Shown here piece by piece: positions 44,644-53,688 of a stretch of DNA of 64,000 nt. Location of the stretch: NCBI GenBank assembly GCA_050729835.1, contig JBOHLS010000012.1, positions 18,027 to 82,026 on the forward strand, given 5' to 3'. Origin of the DNA: REEB95 sp050729835. GTDB lineage: Bacteria; Pseudomonadota; Alphaproteobacteria; ATCC43930; CGMCC-115725. The stretch's first letter is position 1. Each line of letters begins with the position of its first letter. The translations under genes and the position numbers were made by a program. The notes beneath the pieces were generated by a model. The model did not search any database. It saw only the letters and a program-made list of their open reading frames with translations, and was not told the origin of the DNA.

Positions 44644-44811
44644 CTACGGTCGCCAGGGCGTCCCAATGATCGGAATTCCGTTCTGATCGATCGGCGCGCC
44701 CGCGCCGTTGCGCGGGGTAAACGGGCCATAGGCCAAATGCGGCGGTGTCCCGGCACAACCCGCCAGCACCGCCACCACGATCGCCAAGGCCACCATGCCC
44801 GACAACCGCAT
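44644..44811 (-). CDS. Small lipoprotein
   Basis: This 55-residue frame has a lipoprotein signal (MRLSGMVALAIVVAVLAGCA, lipobox LAGC with Cys19). A short mature part follows, rich in Gly/Pro, with HLAYGPFTPRNGAGAPIDQN and ending TPWRP. The end pattern IDQNG-I-PIIGTPW resembles small alphaproteobacterial exported proteins of unknown function. No larger partner overlaps on either strand. Confidence 0.6.
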   Translation of the reverse strand: MRLSGMVALAIVVAVLAGCAGTPPHLAYGPFTPRNGAGAPIDQNGIPIIGTPWRP

Positions 44812-44909
44812 ACGCACGGTCTTAGAATGCGAGCCCGCGGGGTTGATTGCAAGAGGCGAGTCACTATAGTCACGCTTTCCTAATCCTACAGAGCCCTCCT
44901 GCTCCTTTC

Positions 44910-45926
44910 ATGCTCAGCCCCGCCATCCGCAACGGCTTCATCGAAACCATCGGCAACACGCCGATGATCCGGCTGCGCAAGGCATCCGAGATGACCGGGT
45001 GCGAAATCCTGGGCAAGGCGGAATTCCTCAATCCCGGCGGCTCGGTGAAGGACCGCGCCGCGCTCTATATCGTCAAGGATGCGGAGACCCGCGGCCTGCT
45101 GAAGCCCGGCGGCATCATCGTCGAGGGTACCGCCGGCAACACCGGCATCGGTCTCGCTCTCGTTGGGAATGCGTTGGGTTACAAGAGCGTCATCGTCATG
45201 CCCGAAACGCAAAGCCAGGAAAAGAAGGACATGCTGCGGCTGTGCGGTGCCGATCTGCGGCTGGTGCCGGCGGTGCCCTATGCCAATCCGATGAACTACG
45301 TGCGCTATTCCGAGACGCTCGCCAAAGAAGTCGCCGCGCAATCGCCGCGCGGCGCGATCTGGGCCAATCAGTTCGACAACGTCGCCAATCGCCGCGCACA
45401 CATCGAGACTACCGGACCCGAGATCTGGGAACAGACCCAGGGCAAATGCGATGCCTTCGTCTGCTCGGTCGGCACCGGCGGCACGCTCGCCGGCGTTGGC
45501 ATCGCGCTCAAGGAATTCAACCGCAAGGTAAGAATCTATCTCGCCGATCCGATGGGTTCGGCGATCTATTCCTGGTACGCGAAGCACGAATTGAAGGCCG
45601 AAGGCAGCTCGATCACCGAAGGCATCGGCCAGGGCCGCATGACCAAAAACCTCGAAGATGCACCGCTCGACGGCTGGTTCCAGGTGACCGACGAGGAAAT
45701 GCTGCCGGTGCTGTTCGACCTCGTCACCGACGAAGGGCTGATCCTCGGCGGCTCGTCGGGCATCAACATCGTCGGCGCGATCAAGGCGGCGAAGGAGCTC
45801 GGCCCCGGCCACACCGTCGTCACCATCCTCGCGGATTACGGCATGCGCTATCAGTCGAAGCTGTTCAATCCGGCTTTCTTGAAATCGAAAAACCTGCCGC
45901 TGCCGGGCTGGATCCCGGAGAAGTAA
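44910..45926 (+). CDS. cysK: Cysteine synthase A family (O-acetylserine sulfhydrylase)
   Basis: This 338-residue fold-type II PLP enzyme makes cysteine from O-acetylserine and sulfide. The PLP lysine is K47 in NPGGSVKDRAAL, the substrate loop is EGTAGNTGIGLAL near 75-87, the phosphate-binding glycine loop is VGTGGTLAGVG near 190, and GGSSGINIVGA is near 280. The length is slightly above the E. coli enzyme and there is no CBS domain. ATG 44910 is used, since the 21-residue extension from 44847 has no homology. It appears monocistronic. Confidence 0.92.
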   Translation: MLSPAIRNGFIETIGNTPMIRLRKASEMTGCEILGKAEFLNPGGSVKDRAALYIVKDAETRGLLKPGGIIVEGTAGNTGIGLALVGNALGYKSVIVMPETQSQEKKDMLRLCGADLRLVPAVPYANPMNYVRYSETLAKEVAAQSPRGAIWANQFDNVANRRAHIETTGPEIWEQTQGKCDAFVCSVGTGGTLAGVGIALKEFNRKVRIYLADPMGSAIYSWYAKHELKAEGSSITEGIGQGRMTKNLEDAPLDGWFQVTDEEMLPVLFDLVTDEGLILGGSSGINIVGAIKAAKELGPGHTVVTILADYGMRYQSKLFNPAFLKSKNLPLPGWIPEK

Positions 45927-46101
45927 GAACGCGGCATCGACGCCGTGCGTACTTCGACCATGCTCAGCATGAGGAACATCGCCGATGGCGTTAAGATTCT
46001 CTCCTCATCCTTCTGTGATTGGGGCGGTGGGTGTCAATTGATTTGATCAAGCGTTCCGGGCGCCGTGCTTGTGTACGCGGTCGGCGCAAGGCCGCCGACA
46101 G

Positions 46102-46224
46102 TCACGCGTCGATCGCCTCGATCTCGCTCGCGACCTTCGCCTCTCGAACCGTGCGGCCCGTCTCATCGACGACGGCGATCGCCGTCTCTTCCAACGACAC
46201 ATCCAAACCGGCATAATGCTCCAT
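46102..46224 (-). pseudogene. N-terminal fragment of an IS110-family transposase
   Basis: Forty residues from ATG 46224 to TGA 46102 read MEHYAGLDVSLEETAIAVVD then ETGRTVREAKVASEIEA, the opening of the RuvC-like (DEDD) domain of IS110-family recombinases including the first catalytic Asp. The rest of the transposase (usually about 330-400 residues) is absent, and no homologous sequence is seen in other frames below 46102. Confidence 0.85.
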
Positions 46225-46380
46225 GGCTGCTCTCCGATGGCTGGATCTCTGATCTGGGGCTGCCTCATGCATGACCCCGTAACCAGTGTCCGGAGGGCAG
46301 CCGCCGAGGCAAGCGCTGCCCCAATCACGCCATCTGAAGAGGCCCGAAGGGCGCAACGCCGGTCATCCAGCCGCGGCCCG
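46102..46380 (-). mobile_element. Degenerate left end of an IS110-family element
   Basis: The transposase N-terminal fragment plus about 155 bases of non-coding sequence before it remain, abutting the sseA start at 46383. The non-coding part is GC-rich and can fold into at least two hairpins (46295-46321 with arms GGGCAGC/GCTGCCC; 46342-46352 with arms GCCC/GGGC). In functional IS110 elements such an end encodes the bridge RNA. Exact element boundaries cannot be set because IS110 elements lack terminal inverted repeats. Confidence 0.6.
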
Positions 46381-46382
46381 CA

Positions 46383-47243
46383 ATGAACTACGGCCACCCC
46401 GAGGCGCTGGTCGAGACCGCGCGGCTCGCCGTGCATTTGAACGATCCCAAGCTGCGTATCCTCGACGGCAGTTTCACGCTGCCCAACGTCAGCCCGAGCG
46501 GGCCCGAGCTTTACGCGCGCCAGCACATTCCCGGCGCGGTCTTTTTCGACATCGAGGAAATCTGCGACATCGCCAATCCCCTGCCCCACATGCTGCCGGA
46601 CGAGAAAACTTTCGCGAGGGCAATGAGCAGGCTCGGCATCGGCAGCGACCACAAGGTCGTGGTTTACGACTCCTTCGGCCTGACCTCGGCGCCGCGCGTG
46701 TGGTGGACGCTGCGCGTTTTCCACCACAAAGACGTCGCGGTGCTCAACGGCGGCCTGCCCAAATGGCTGGCCGAGGGGCGTGCCGTCACCGCCAAAATCC
46801 CGACGTTTCCGCCAGAGAGGTTCGACGCAAAGCTCGACAAAAGCCGCGTGCGCGACAAGGCGCAGATGCTGGCGAACCTCGCATCGAAGCGCGAGCAGGT
46901 GATCGACGCCCGAAGTGCTGGGCGATTTACCGGAGAAGCGCCCGAGCCGCGTCCCGGATTGCGCGGCGGCCATATTCCCGGGAGCCTGTCGCTTCCTGCA
47001 GACCAGATGATCGACAAAGCGGCGCGCACCCTGCTGCCAGCCGATGCGCTGGCCGCCAAGTTCCGCGCCGCCGGTCTCGATCCGGCAAGGCCGACGGCGA
47101 CGAACTGCGGCTCGGGCGTCACCGCCGCGGCGCTCGCCTTCGGCATATATCTACTCGGCTGGCCGGAGCCCGCGGTCTACGACGGTTCGTGGTCGGAATG
47201 GGGCCTGCCCGGCGACACGCCGGTCGAAACCGGCGCGCGCTAA
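46383..47243 (+). CDS. sseA: 3-mercaptopyruvate sulfurtransferase
   Basis: This 286-residue two-domain rhodanese transfers sulfur from 3-mercaptopyruvate to thiol acceptors or cyanide. The N-terminal inactive domain contains ELYARQHIPGAVFFDIEEI and the C-terminal active domain contains RGGHIPGSLSLP. The active loop NCGSGVTA (Cys near 239) has the CGSGVTA form of mercaptopyruvate rather than thiosulfate sulfurtransferases. ATG 46383 starts 3 bases beyond the IS110 remnant, so the native promoter may have been replaced. Confidence 0.94.
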   Translation: MNYGHPEALVETARLAVHLNDPKLRILDGSFTLPNVSPSGPELYARQHIPGAVFFDIEEICDIANPLPHMLPDEKTFARAMSRLGIGSDHKVVVYDSFGLTSAPRVWWTLRVFHHKDVAVLNGGLPKWLAEGRAVTAKIPTFPPERFDAKLDKSRVRDKAQMLANLASKREQVIDARSAGRFTGEAPEPRPGLRGGHIPGSLSLPADQMIDKAARTLLPADALAAKFRAAGLDPARPTATNCGSGVTAAALAFGIYLLGWPEPAVYDGSWSEWGLPGDTPVETGAR

Positions 47244-47250
47244 AGCATCC

Positions 47251-47607
47251 TCACCACAGCCAACTCGTCACGTTATCATAGGGCGCGGCGCGGGCGACGA
47301 ACTTGATGCCCTTGACGCAGCGAACGATGAACCAGATCAGCGCCAGGAACAGGATCGGTCCGCCGATCAGGACATGCAGCGTGACGATGCCGATCACGAG
47401 ATAAAGCAAGCCGATCCAGAAGGTGCGGATCTGGAAACGGTAATGCGTCCGCACCCAGTCGGGCCCATCGTTGCGGTAGATATAGGCGACGATCACGCCA
47501 ATCAGGTGCGTGACCTGGATGATCAGCCCGAGCAGGAAAAGGACATAGACGATGGTGGCGGTGCGGCCTTGCGCCGGATCGCGGCCGGCAACGATCGCTT
47601 GCGTCAT
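47251..47607 (-). CDS. DUF4870-like small membrane protein
   Basis: This 118-residue protein has three or four TM helices: ATIVYVLFLLGLIIQVTHLI, the central FWIGLLYLVIGIVTLHVL and LFLALIWFIVRCVKGIKF. The block YRNDGPDWVRTHYRFQIRTFW between helices matches the DUF4870/Tic20-like small membrane family, of unknown function. ATG 47607 follows a GGGGG ribosome-binding site. It converges on sseA. Confidence 0.75.
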   Translation of the reverse strand: MTQAIVAGRDPAQGRTATIVYVLFLLGLIIQVTHLIGVIVAYIYRNDGPDWVRTHYRFQIRTFWIGLLYLVIGIVTLHVLIGGPILFLALIWFIVRCVKGIKFVARAAPYDNVTSWLW

Positions 47608-47698
47608 CGAACCCCCTTGGCGGCCTGGGCGCCACACACCTCAAGCGTTACGCGCCCGGCCGGCCGCACACAAGCGGCGTTATCGGTATTTGAAACCG

Positions 47699-47783
47699 CG
47701 TCATCGCGAGACCACGCAGCGGTCGTGGCAATCCAGGAAACGGTATACTGGATTGCTTCGCGCCCACGGCGCTCGCAATGACG
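47699..47783. repeat. Imperfect long inverted repeat (intergenic repeat unit)
   Basis: The outer arms CGTCATCGCGAG and CTCGCAATGACG and the inner arms GCAATCCAG and CTGGATTGC are inverted about a GAAACGGTATA centre. The unit is about 85 bases, forms a long hairpin, and lies between the RND pump gene 3' end and the DUF4870-like gene. It resembles dispersed palindromic repeats seen in many alphaproteobacteria. It may act as a terminator or MITE-like element. Confidence 0.65.
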
Positions 47784-47791
47784 TGAAGGCG

Positions 47792-50700
47792 CTAGACGCC
47801 TTCGGGCTCGGGCGCGACGTCGGCTTCGGCCTCGACCTCGGCCGCCTTGGAGTGGTCGGCCGCGATCAGCATGTAGACCGCCGGCACGACGAAGAGCGTG
47901 AACAGCGTGCCAATTGCGATGCCAGACGCGATGACCAGGCCCATGTCGAAGCGCGACACCGCGCCGGCGCCGGTGGCGAAGATCAGCGGCGCCACGCCCA
48001 GCACCATCGCCGCCGTGGTCATCAAAATGGGCCGCAGCCGGATGCCGGCCGCCAGCTCGATCGCCTCGCGCTTGGACTTGCCCTCATGTTGCAGCACGTT
48101 AGCGAACTCGACGATCAGGATACCGTGCTTGCTGATCAGGCCCATCAGCGTGACCAGGCCGACCTCGGTGTAGATGTTGAGCGTCGCGCCGCCAACGCCG
48201 AGGCTGATGAAAATCAGCGCGCCGGCGATCGACATCGGCACCGAGACCAGGATGATGAGCGGATCGCGGAAGCTTTCGAACAGCGCCGCCAGCGCCAGGA
48301 AGATGATGATCAGCGCGAACGCGAAGATAACGACGAACCCGCCAGTTTCCTGGATGTACTGCCGCGACGTGCCGGCGTAATCAATCGAATAGCCGGGCGG
48401 CAGCGTGCGGTCGGCAAGGTTCTTGAGCGCGGCGAGCGCGTCGCCCATGGCGACGCCGGGCGCGGCCACGCCCTGGATGGTGGCGCTGTTGAGCTGCTGG
48501 AAATGGTTGATCGCCTCGGGAATCGCCTCGGTCTCGATGTGCGCGATGGTCGACAACGGCACCACCGAGCCGTCCGATGCCTTGATGTAATAGTGCAGCA
48601 GTTGATCGGGATTGAGGCGAGAGACCTGTTCGACCTGGGGGATCACCTTGTACGAGCGCCCTTCGAGGTCGAAGTAGTTGACGTAGCCACCGCCCAGCAT
48701 GGACGACAGCGTCGCGCCGACATCGCTCATCCTCAAGCCGAGCTGCGCGGCCTTGTCGCGGTCGATGACAACCGTCGCTTGCGGCTGGTCGATCCGGAGG
48801 TCGGTGTCGAGGAACATGAACCGGCCGGTCTTGAGGGCATCCTGGAGGAACGTCTGCGACACGGTATTGAGCCGGTCGAACGGTTCGGTCGTACCGATGA
48901 CGAACTGAATCGGCAGGCCAAAGCTGCCCGGTAGCGGCGGCGGCTGGAACGCGACGGCGTTGATGCCGGCGATACCAGCGAGCTGCCGCTGCACCAGCGG
49001 CTGAAGCTGGTTCGAGGTGCGCGAGCGTTGATCCCACGGCGTCAGCACCATGCCGGCGAGTGACTGGCCCGGCGTATCGAGCTGAAAGACGTGCGCGGTC
49101 TCGGGATAGGCGGCGAAGGTCTTATAGACCTGTCGCGAATAGAGCAGCTTCTGCTGCAAGGTCGCGTCGGGCGCCGGCCGGGCGGATTCGATGACGACGC
49201 CCTGGTCCTCGACCGGCGCCAGCTCGGTCTTCGATCCGGTATAAAGGAAATAGATGCTGCCGAGGACGATGACCGCGAGCGTCGCCGTCACCGGCAGGAA
49301 ATTCAGGCTGCCGTGCAGTCGGCGCTCGTAGGCACCGCGTAGGCGGGTGAAGTTGCGGTCGATGAAATCGGTGAAGCGTGCTTGCCAGCCGTGACCGAGC
49401 TCGGCGTGCGGCTTCAACAGTCGCGACGTCATCATCGGCGACAGCGTCAGCGCGACGATCGCCGAGACCGTCACCGCGCCGACCAGCGTGAAGGCGAATT
49501 CAGTGAACAGCGCGCCGGTCAAACCGCCTTGGAAGCCGATCGGGATATAGACCGCGACCAGCACCGCGGTCATGGCGATGATCGGGCCGCCCAATTCGCG
49601 CGCGGCGCGGATCGCCGCCGTCATCGGCTTCATACCCTCTTCGAGGTGACGGTTGACGTTCTCGACGACGATGATGGCGTCGTCGACGACGAGGCCGATG
49701 GCGAGCACCAGCGCCAGCAGCGTCAGCAGATTGATCGAGAAGCCGAAGATCTGCATCATCGTGAAGGTGCCGATCAGCGACAGCGGAATCGCGATGGTCG
49801 GGATCACCACCGAACGTACCGAGCCGAGGAACAGGAACACCACGGCGGTGACGATTAGCAGCGCCTCGACCAACGTGCGGATCACCTCGCTGATCGCGCT
49901 GTTCACGAACTCGGTCGAATCGTAGACGATCGTGCCCTGCAGGCCTTGCGGCAACTGGCTCTGGATACCGGGGAAGACGGCGCGGACGCCTTTGGTGACG
50001 TCGAGCAGATTGGCCGCCGGCGCCACCTGGATGCCGATATAGACCGCGCGCTGGCCGTCGAAGCCGACCTGCGAATCGTAATCGTCGGCGCCGAGCGTGA
50101 CGTTGGCGACATCCTTGAGCCGGACGATGGCGCCGCCCGATTGCTTGATGATCAGGTTCTTGAACTCGTCGACGCTGTGCAGATTGGTCGAGGCGTTGAG
50201 ATTGATCTGGACCATCTGGCCCTTGGTGTTGCCGAGGCCCGAGATGTAGTCGTTCTGCTGCAGCGCCGCGGAAACGTCGGAGCCGGTCAGGCCATAGGCC
50301 GCGAGCTTCGCCGGATCGAGCCAGGCGCGCAGCGCGAAGGTGCGACCGCCCAGGATTTCGGCGGTCTGCACGCCAGGCACCGCCTGGAGCTTGGGCTGCA
50401 CCACGCGCGTGAGGTAATCGGTGATCTGGTTCGGCGCCAGCACCTGACTCTTGAAGCCCAGATACATCGCGTCGAAGGTCTGACCGATCATGATCGTCAC
50501 CACCGGCTGCTGCGCCCCGGGCGGCAGCTGGTTCAGCACTGAGGTGATCTTGGCGTTGATCTCGGTCATCGCCTTGTCGGCATCGTAGTTGAGCCGCAGA
50601 TTGGCGGTGATCGTGCTGGTCGACACCTGGCTGATCGAGGTCAGGTAGTCGATGCCGTTGGCCTGGGCGATGGCGTTCTCGAGCGGCGTGGTGATGAAGC

Positions 50701-50881
50701 CGGCGACGACCGACGGATCGGCGCCGTAATAGGTGGTGGTGACCGTCACCACCGCGTTCTCGGTGCGCGGATATTGGAGGATCGGCAGCGTGCCGGCCGA
50801 GCGCAGGCCGAGCACCAGGATCAGCAAGCTCACCACCATGGCGAGTACCGGCCGGCGGATGAAGATGTCGGTGAACTTCAT
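47792..50881 (-). CDS. RND multidrug efflux pump inner-membrane subunit (HAE1 family)
   Basis: This 1029-residue proton-driven transporter has the N-terminal FTDIFIRRPVLAMVVSLL, 12 TM helices and two periplasmic porter regions. The TM4 proton-relay pair is in LAIGLVVDDAIIVVENVNRH near 396-415 and the Lys-bearing TM10 segment is in the 930s. LTPWDQR-type porter and LNPDQLLHYYIKASDG segments are seen. It is last in an operon tetR-OMF-MFP-RND. The ATG at 50881 is chosen, with conserved residues starting at once. Substrates cannot be inferred. Confidence 0.95.
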   Translation of the reverse strand: MKFTDIFIRRPVLAMVVSLLILVLGLRSAGTLPILQYPRTENAVVTVTTTYYGADPSVVAGFITTPLENAIAQANGIDYLTSISQVSTSTITANLRLNYDADKAMTEINAKITSVLNQLPPGAQQPVVTIMIGQTFDAMYLGFKSQVLAPNQITDYLTRVVQPKLQAVPGVQTAEILGGRTFALRAWLDPAKLAAYGLTGSDVSAALQQNDYISGLGNTKGQMVQINLNASTNLHSVDEFKNLIIKQSGGAIVRLKDVANVTLGADDYDSQVGFDGQRAVYIGIQVAPAANLLDVTKGVRAVFPGIQSQLPQGLQGTIVYDSTEFVNSAISEVIRTLVEALLIVTAVVFLFLGSVRSVVIPTIAIPLSLIGTFTMMQIFGFSINLLTLLALVLAIGLVVDDAIIVVENVNRHLEEGMKPMTAAIRAARELGGPIIAMTAVLVAVYIPIGFQGGLTGALFTEFAFTLVGAVTVSAIVALTLSPMMTSRLLKPHAELGHGWQARFTDFIDRNFTRLRGAYERRLHGSLNFLPVTATLAVIVLGSIYFLYTGSKTELAPVEDQGVVIESARPAPDATLQQKLLYSRQVYKTFAAYPETAHVFQLDTPGQSLAGMVLTPWDQRSRTSNQLQPLVQRQLAGIAGINAVAFQPPPLPGSFGLPIQFVIGTTEPFDRLNTVSQTFLQDALKTGRFMFLDTDLRIDQPQATVVIDRDKAAQLGLRMSDVGATLSSMLGGGYVNYFDLEGRSYKVIPQVEQVSRLNPDQLLHYYIKASDGSVVPLSTIAHIETEAIPEAINHFQQLNSATIQGVAAPGVAMGDALAALKNLADRTLPPGYSIDYAGTSRQYIQETGGFVVIFAFALIIIFLALAALFESFRDPLIILVSVPMSIAGALIFISLGVGGATLNIYTEVGLVTLMGLISKHGILIVEFANVLQHEGKSKREAIELAAGIRLRPILMTTAAMVLGVAPLIFATGAGAVSRFDMGLVIASGIAIGTLFTLFVVPAVYMLIAADHSKAAEVEAEADVAPEPEGV

Positions 50882-50945
50882 CGCGCACCCCACAACCGCA
50901 ACGCATCGCGCCGGTTCACCCTGCCCTCAGCGTTGGCGAGCGTCA

Positions 50946-50992
50946 CCCCCTCCCATTCCCTCCCCCCTCGAGGGGGAGGGAATGGGAGGGGG
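50946..50992. repeat. Strong hairpin between efflux genes
   Basis: A GC-rich inverted repeat with a 16-bp outer stem (CCCCCTCCCATTCCCT against its exact complement) continues in a C/G run with a single bulge around a central CTCGAG. It lies between the membrane-fusion gene and the RND gene of one operon, so it could stabilise upstream mRNA or reduce read-through. The sequence style is that of intergenic palindromic repeats. Confidence 0.75.
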
Positions 50993-51032
50993 GCGCAAGG
51001 AACAACTCTGAAAATTGGACTCATGTCCCGCC

Positions 51033-52214
51033 CTACTCGTCCTGCGGATGCGGATTGGGATTGTCGGCCGGCACGACCGAGTTGTTGACGATCAGGTGCG
51101 AGCCGTTGCGCAGCTTCATCTGGCCGGCCGAGACGACGGTGGCGCCGGCATCGAGGCCCTTGAGAATCGCAACCTGGTCGCCGCGCGTCGGGCCGGTGAT
51201 GACGAAAGTCTGATGCGCCTCGAGCAGCGGATGGCCCTGCGCGTCCTTGCCCTTGTCCTGCACCAGATAAACCGTGTTGCCGTAGGGATTGTAGGTGACC
51301 GCCGTCTGCGGCAACGTGACGTAACGCTGTTCCGCGCCGACGTCGATCGCCACCTTGGCAAACATGCCCGGCAACAAGAGGTGATCCGGGTTGGAGAGCG
51401 TCGCCCGCACCTGGACGTTACGCGTCGCCACATCGACGCGTGGATTGATCGCGGTGATCTTGCCGACGAAGCTCTGATCCGGGAAGGTATCGACCGTCGC
51501 CGTCACCAGCTGGCCCTCGCGGATCTCCGCCAAGGCCTGTTGCGGCAGCGTGAAATCGACATAGATCGGGTCGAGCGCCTGGAGCGTGACGATATTTGTG
51601 CCGGCCGCCAAATATTGACCGACGTCGATCGCGCGAATACCCAGATGACCAGCAAAGGGCGAGCGCAGCGTCTTCTTGTCCACGACCGCCTGTTGCTCGG
51701 CAACCTGGGCCTGGGCATTGCGCAGCGTGGCGGAATCGGTGTCGACTTGCGCCTTGCTGACGGCGTTGATCTTGAGCTGCTTCTGATCGCGCGCCAGGTT
51801 GATGGCGTCGAGATCGGCGGTGGCCTGGAGCGCGTGCAGCTTGGCGACGTCGTCGTCCGAGCGCAGCGTCATCAGCACCGTTCCGGCGCTGACGTCGTCG
51901 CCGGAATGGAAATAGAGCTTATCGACGACGCCCACGACCTCGAGCGACAGATCGGCGCCGTTGACCGCGCGCAACGAGCCGACGGCGCTCAGCTTCGGCT
52001 GCCATTCCTGCGTTGTCGCGACGACGGTCGACACGGTCTGCGGCGGATTGGCGAAGGCGCGCATGAACTTGCCGATCTCGTACGAGCGGAAGGCCTCGAA
52101 GCCGAAGATCAGGATCAGCACGATCGCCGCCGCGACCAGCATGACGATCATGCGCTTGGCCAGCGGGCTCATGCCGCGGAGGTGTTGCTTCACGTCGCGG
52201 GGATCGAACGGCAT
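51033..52214 (-). CDS. RND efflux periplasmic adaptor (membrane fusion protein)
   Basis: This 393-residue HlyD-type adaptor has one N-terminal TM (RMIVMLVAAAIVLILIFGF, about 21-39), then the two biotinyl-lipoyl halves (LSLEVVGVVDKLYFHSGDDV and LRSPFAGHLGIRAIDVGQYL), a helical hairpin between, and beta-barrel and membrane-proximal domains with LLPGMFAKVAIDVG. It lacks a lipobox and so is anchored by the TM helix. It is separated by 4 bases from the outer-membrane factor gene and by a hairpin-bearing 151-base gap from the pump gene. Confidence 0.94.
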   Translation of the reverse strand: MPFDPRDVKQHLRGMSPLAKRMIVMLVAAAIVLILIFGFEAFRSYEIGKFMRAFANPPQTVSTVVATTQEWQPKLSAVGSLRAVNGADLSLEVVGVVDKLYFHSGDDVSAGTVLMTLRSDDDVAKLHALQATADLDAINLARDQKQLKINAVSKAQVDTDSATLRNAQAQVAEQQAVVDKKTLRSPFAGHLGIRAIDVGQYLAAGTNIVTLQALDPIYVDFTLPQQALAEIREGQLVTATVDTFPDQSFVGKITAINPRVDVATRNVQVRATLSNPDHLLLPGMFAKVAIDVGAEQRYVTLPQTAVTYNPYGNTVYLVQDKGKDAQGHPLLEAHQTFVITGPTRGDQVAILKGLDAGATVVSAGQMKLRNGSHLIVNNSVVPADNPNPHPQDE

Positions 52215-52218
52215 GGCC

Positions 52219-53688
52219 TTAATCCTGGTGCTGGTTCTGGGCGACGTCCGTTCGATGCCACCAGCCGCCGCCGAGCGCCTGGAACAGCGCCGCGGTGTCG
52301 GCATAGCGGGCGGCTTGCGCCTGGACAAGGGCGATCCGCGCTTGCTGATAGGTGGTTTCGGCGTTGAGCAGATCGAGATAGCTGACGGCGCCGAGACGGT
52401 ATTGGTCGCGCGCCAGGCCCAGGCTCTCGACGGCCGAGCGTTCGGCCGCGTCATCGGCCTGCAGCGCGTCGGCATCGGATTGCAGCGCGCGCAAAGTGTC
52501 GGCGACGTTCTGGAAGGCCCCCAGCACGGTGCCCCGGTATTGTGCCGCCGCAGCGTCGTAGGCGGCCTCGGCGGCGCGCTTCACGTGCAGCAACGTGCCA
52601 CCATGGAACAGCGGCTGAGTGACGCCGGCGGCGAGACTCCAGATGCCGGTGTCGGCGGCGAACATGCTGCCGAGCGTCGTCGCCTCGGTGCCGATGTCGC
52701 CGGTAAGATTGAACTGCGGCAGCATGTTGGCCGTCGCGACGCCGATCTCGGCGCTGGCCTGGTGCAGCGTCGCCTCGGCGGCGCGCATGTCCGGGCGTTG
52801 CTCGACCAGCCGCGACGGCAGGCTGACCGGCAGCACCTGCGGCAGCGTCAGCGCCGCGAGCTCGAAGGTCTGGCCCGGCGGCTGGTTGGGGAAGCGGCCG
52901 GCGAGCGCGGCAATGCGGTCGCGTTGCTGCGCCAGTTGTTTCTGGAGCCCCGGCAGTGTCGCCTTGGCCTGCGCCAAAATCGCCGTCTGCTGCAGCACCG
53001 CGCTGCGCGCCACCGCGCCGAGTTCGAACTGGTGTTTGAGGAGGTCGAGCTGATCGCTCTCAGCCTTGACGATGTCCTGCGTCGCGGCGATCTGGGCGCG
53101 CAGGCTTGCCTCCTGGATCGCCGCGGCGACCACGTTCGAGGTCAGCGTTAGGTAGGCGGCCTCGAGCTGGAAGCGCTGATAGGTCTCGGCGGCCTCGGAG
53201 GCCTCGACCTGGCGCCGCGTGCCGCCGAAGACGTCGGGCGCATAGCCGACGGTGACCTCGCCGGTATTGAGGCTGAAGAGGCCATACTCCTGCGGCTGGC
53301 CAAAGGCGGCGCCGTTGAATTTCTCGCGCTGGTGGGTGAATTGGGCGCCGATGCTCGGAAAAAACCCGCCTTCGGTCGCCAGCGTGTTCTCGTGCGCCTG
53401 GCGCAGCGACGCCTGCGCCACGGTGAGGTCGGGGTTGTGCTTGAGCGCGTCCTCGACCAGCGCGTTGAGCGCCGGTGAATGGAACAGGCTCCACCATTCG
53501 CCCGGGATGTCCTCGCCGAGGTTGAAATGCTGCGCCGCGCCGCCGACGACGTCGGTCGCCGTCGTGGCGGCGAGCTTCTCCGGCGTGTAGCCGGCACCGG
53601 CAGGCACCGCCGGCGGCTGGAAATCGGGGCCGACCGCGCAGGACGCCAGTGCCACCGCGGCAGCCACGGCCAAAAGGCGGCGGCTCAT
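52219..53688 (-). CDS. NodT-family outer membrane lipoprotein of RND efflux
   Basis: This 489-residue outer-membrane duct has a lipoprotein signal (MSRRLLAVAAAVALASCAVG, Cys17), PDFQPPAVPAG and GEWWSLFHSPALNALV typical of the NodT branch, followed by two OEP repeats. It differs from the TolC-type protein at 35783, which is not lipidated. The start overlaps the tetR stop (ATGA), so the operon reads tetR, outer-membrane factor, adaptor, pump. Confidence 0.94.
   Translation of the reverse strand: MSRRLLAVAAAVALASCAVGPDFQPPAVPAGAGYTPEKLAATTATDVVGGAAQHFNLGEDIPGEWWSLFHSPALNALVEDALKHNPDLTVAQASLRQAHENTLATEGGFFPSIGAQFTHQREKFNGAAFGQPQEYGLFSLNTGEVTVGYAPDVFGGTRRQVEASEAAETYQRFQLEAAYLTLTSNVVAAAIQEASLRAQIAATQDIVKAESDQLDLLKHQFELGAVARSAVLQQTAILAQAKATLPGLQKQLAQQRDRIAALAGRFPNQPPGQTFELAALTLPQVLPVSLPSRLVEQRPDMRAAEATLHQASAEIGVATANMLPQFNLTGDIGTEATTLGSMFAADTGIWSLAAGVTQPLFHGGTLLHVKRAAEAAYDAAAAQYRGTVLGAFQNVADTLRALQSDADALQADDAAERSAVESLGLARDQYRLGAVSYLDLLNAETTYQQARIALVQAQAARYADTAALFQALGGGWWHRTDVAQNQHQD

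Noticed and set aside
45927..46101. Further gene between cysK and the IS110 fragment
   Set aside because: No frame with conserved pattern; contains only an intergenic stretch with a short CTCAGCATGAGG-like repeat.
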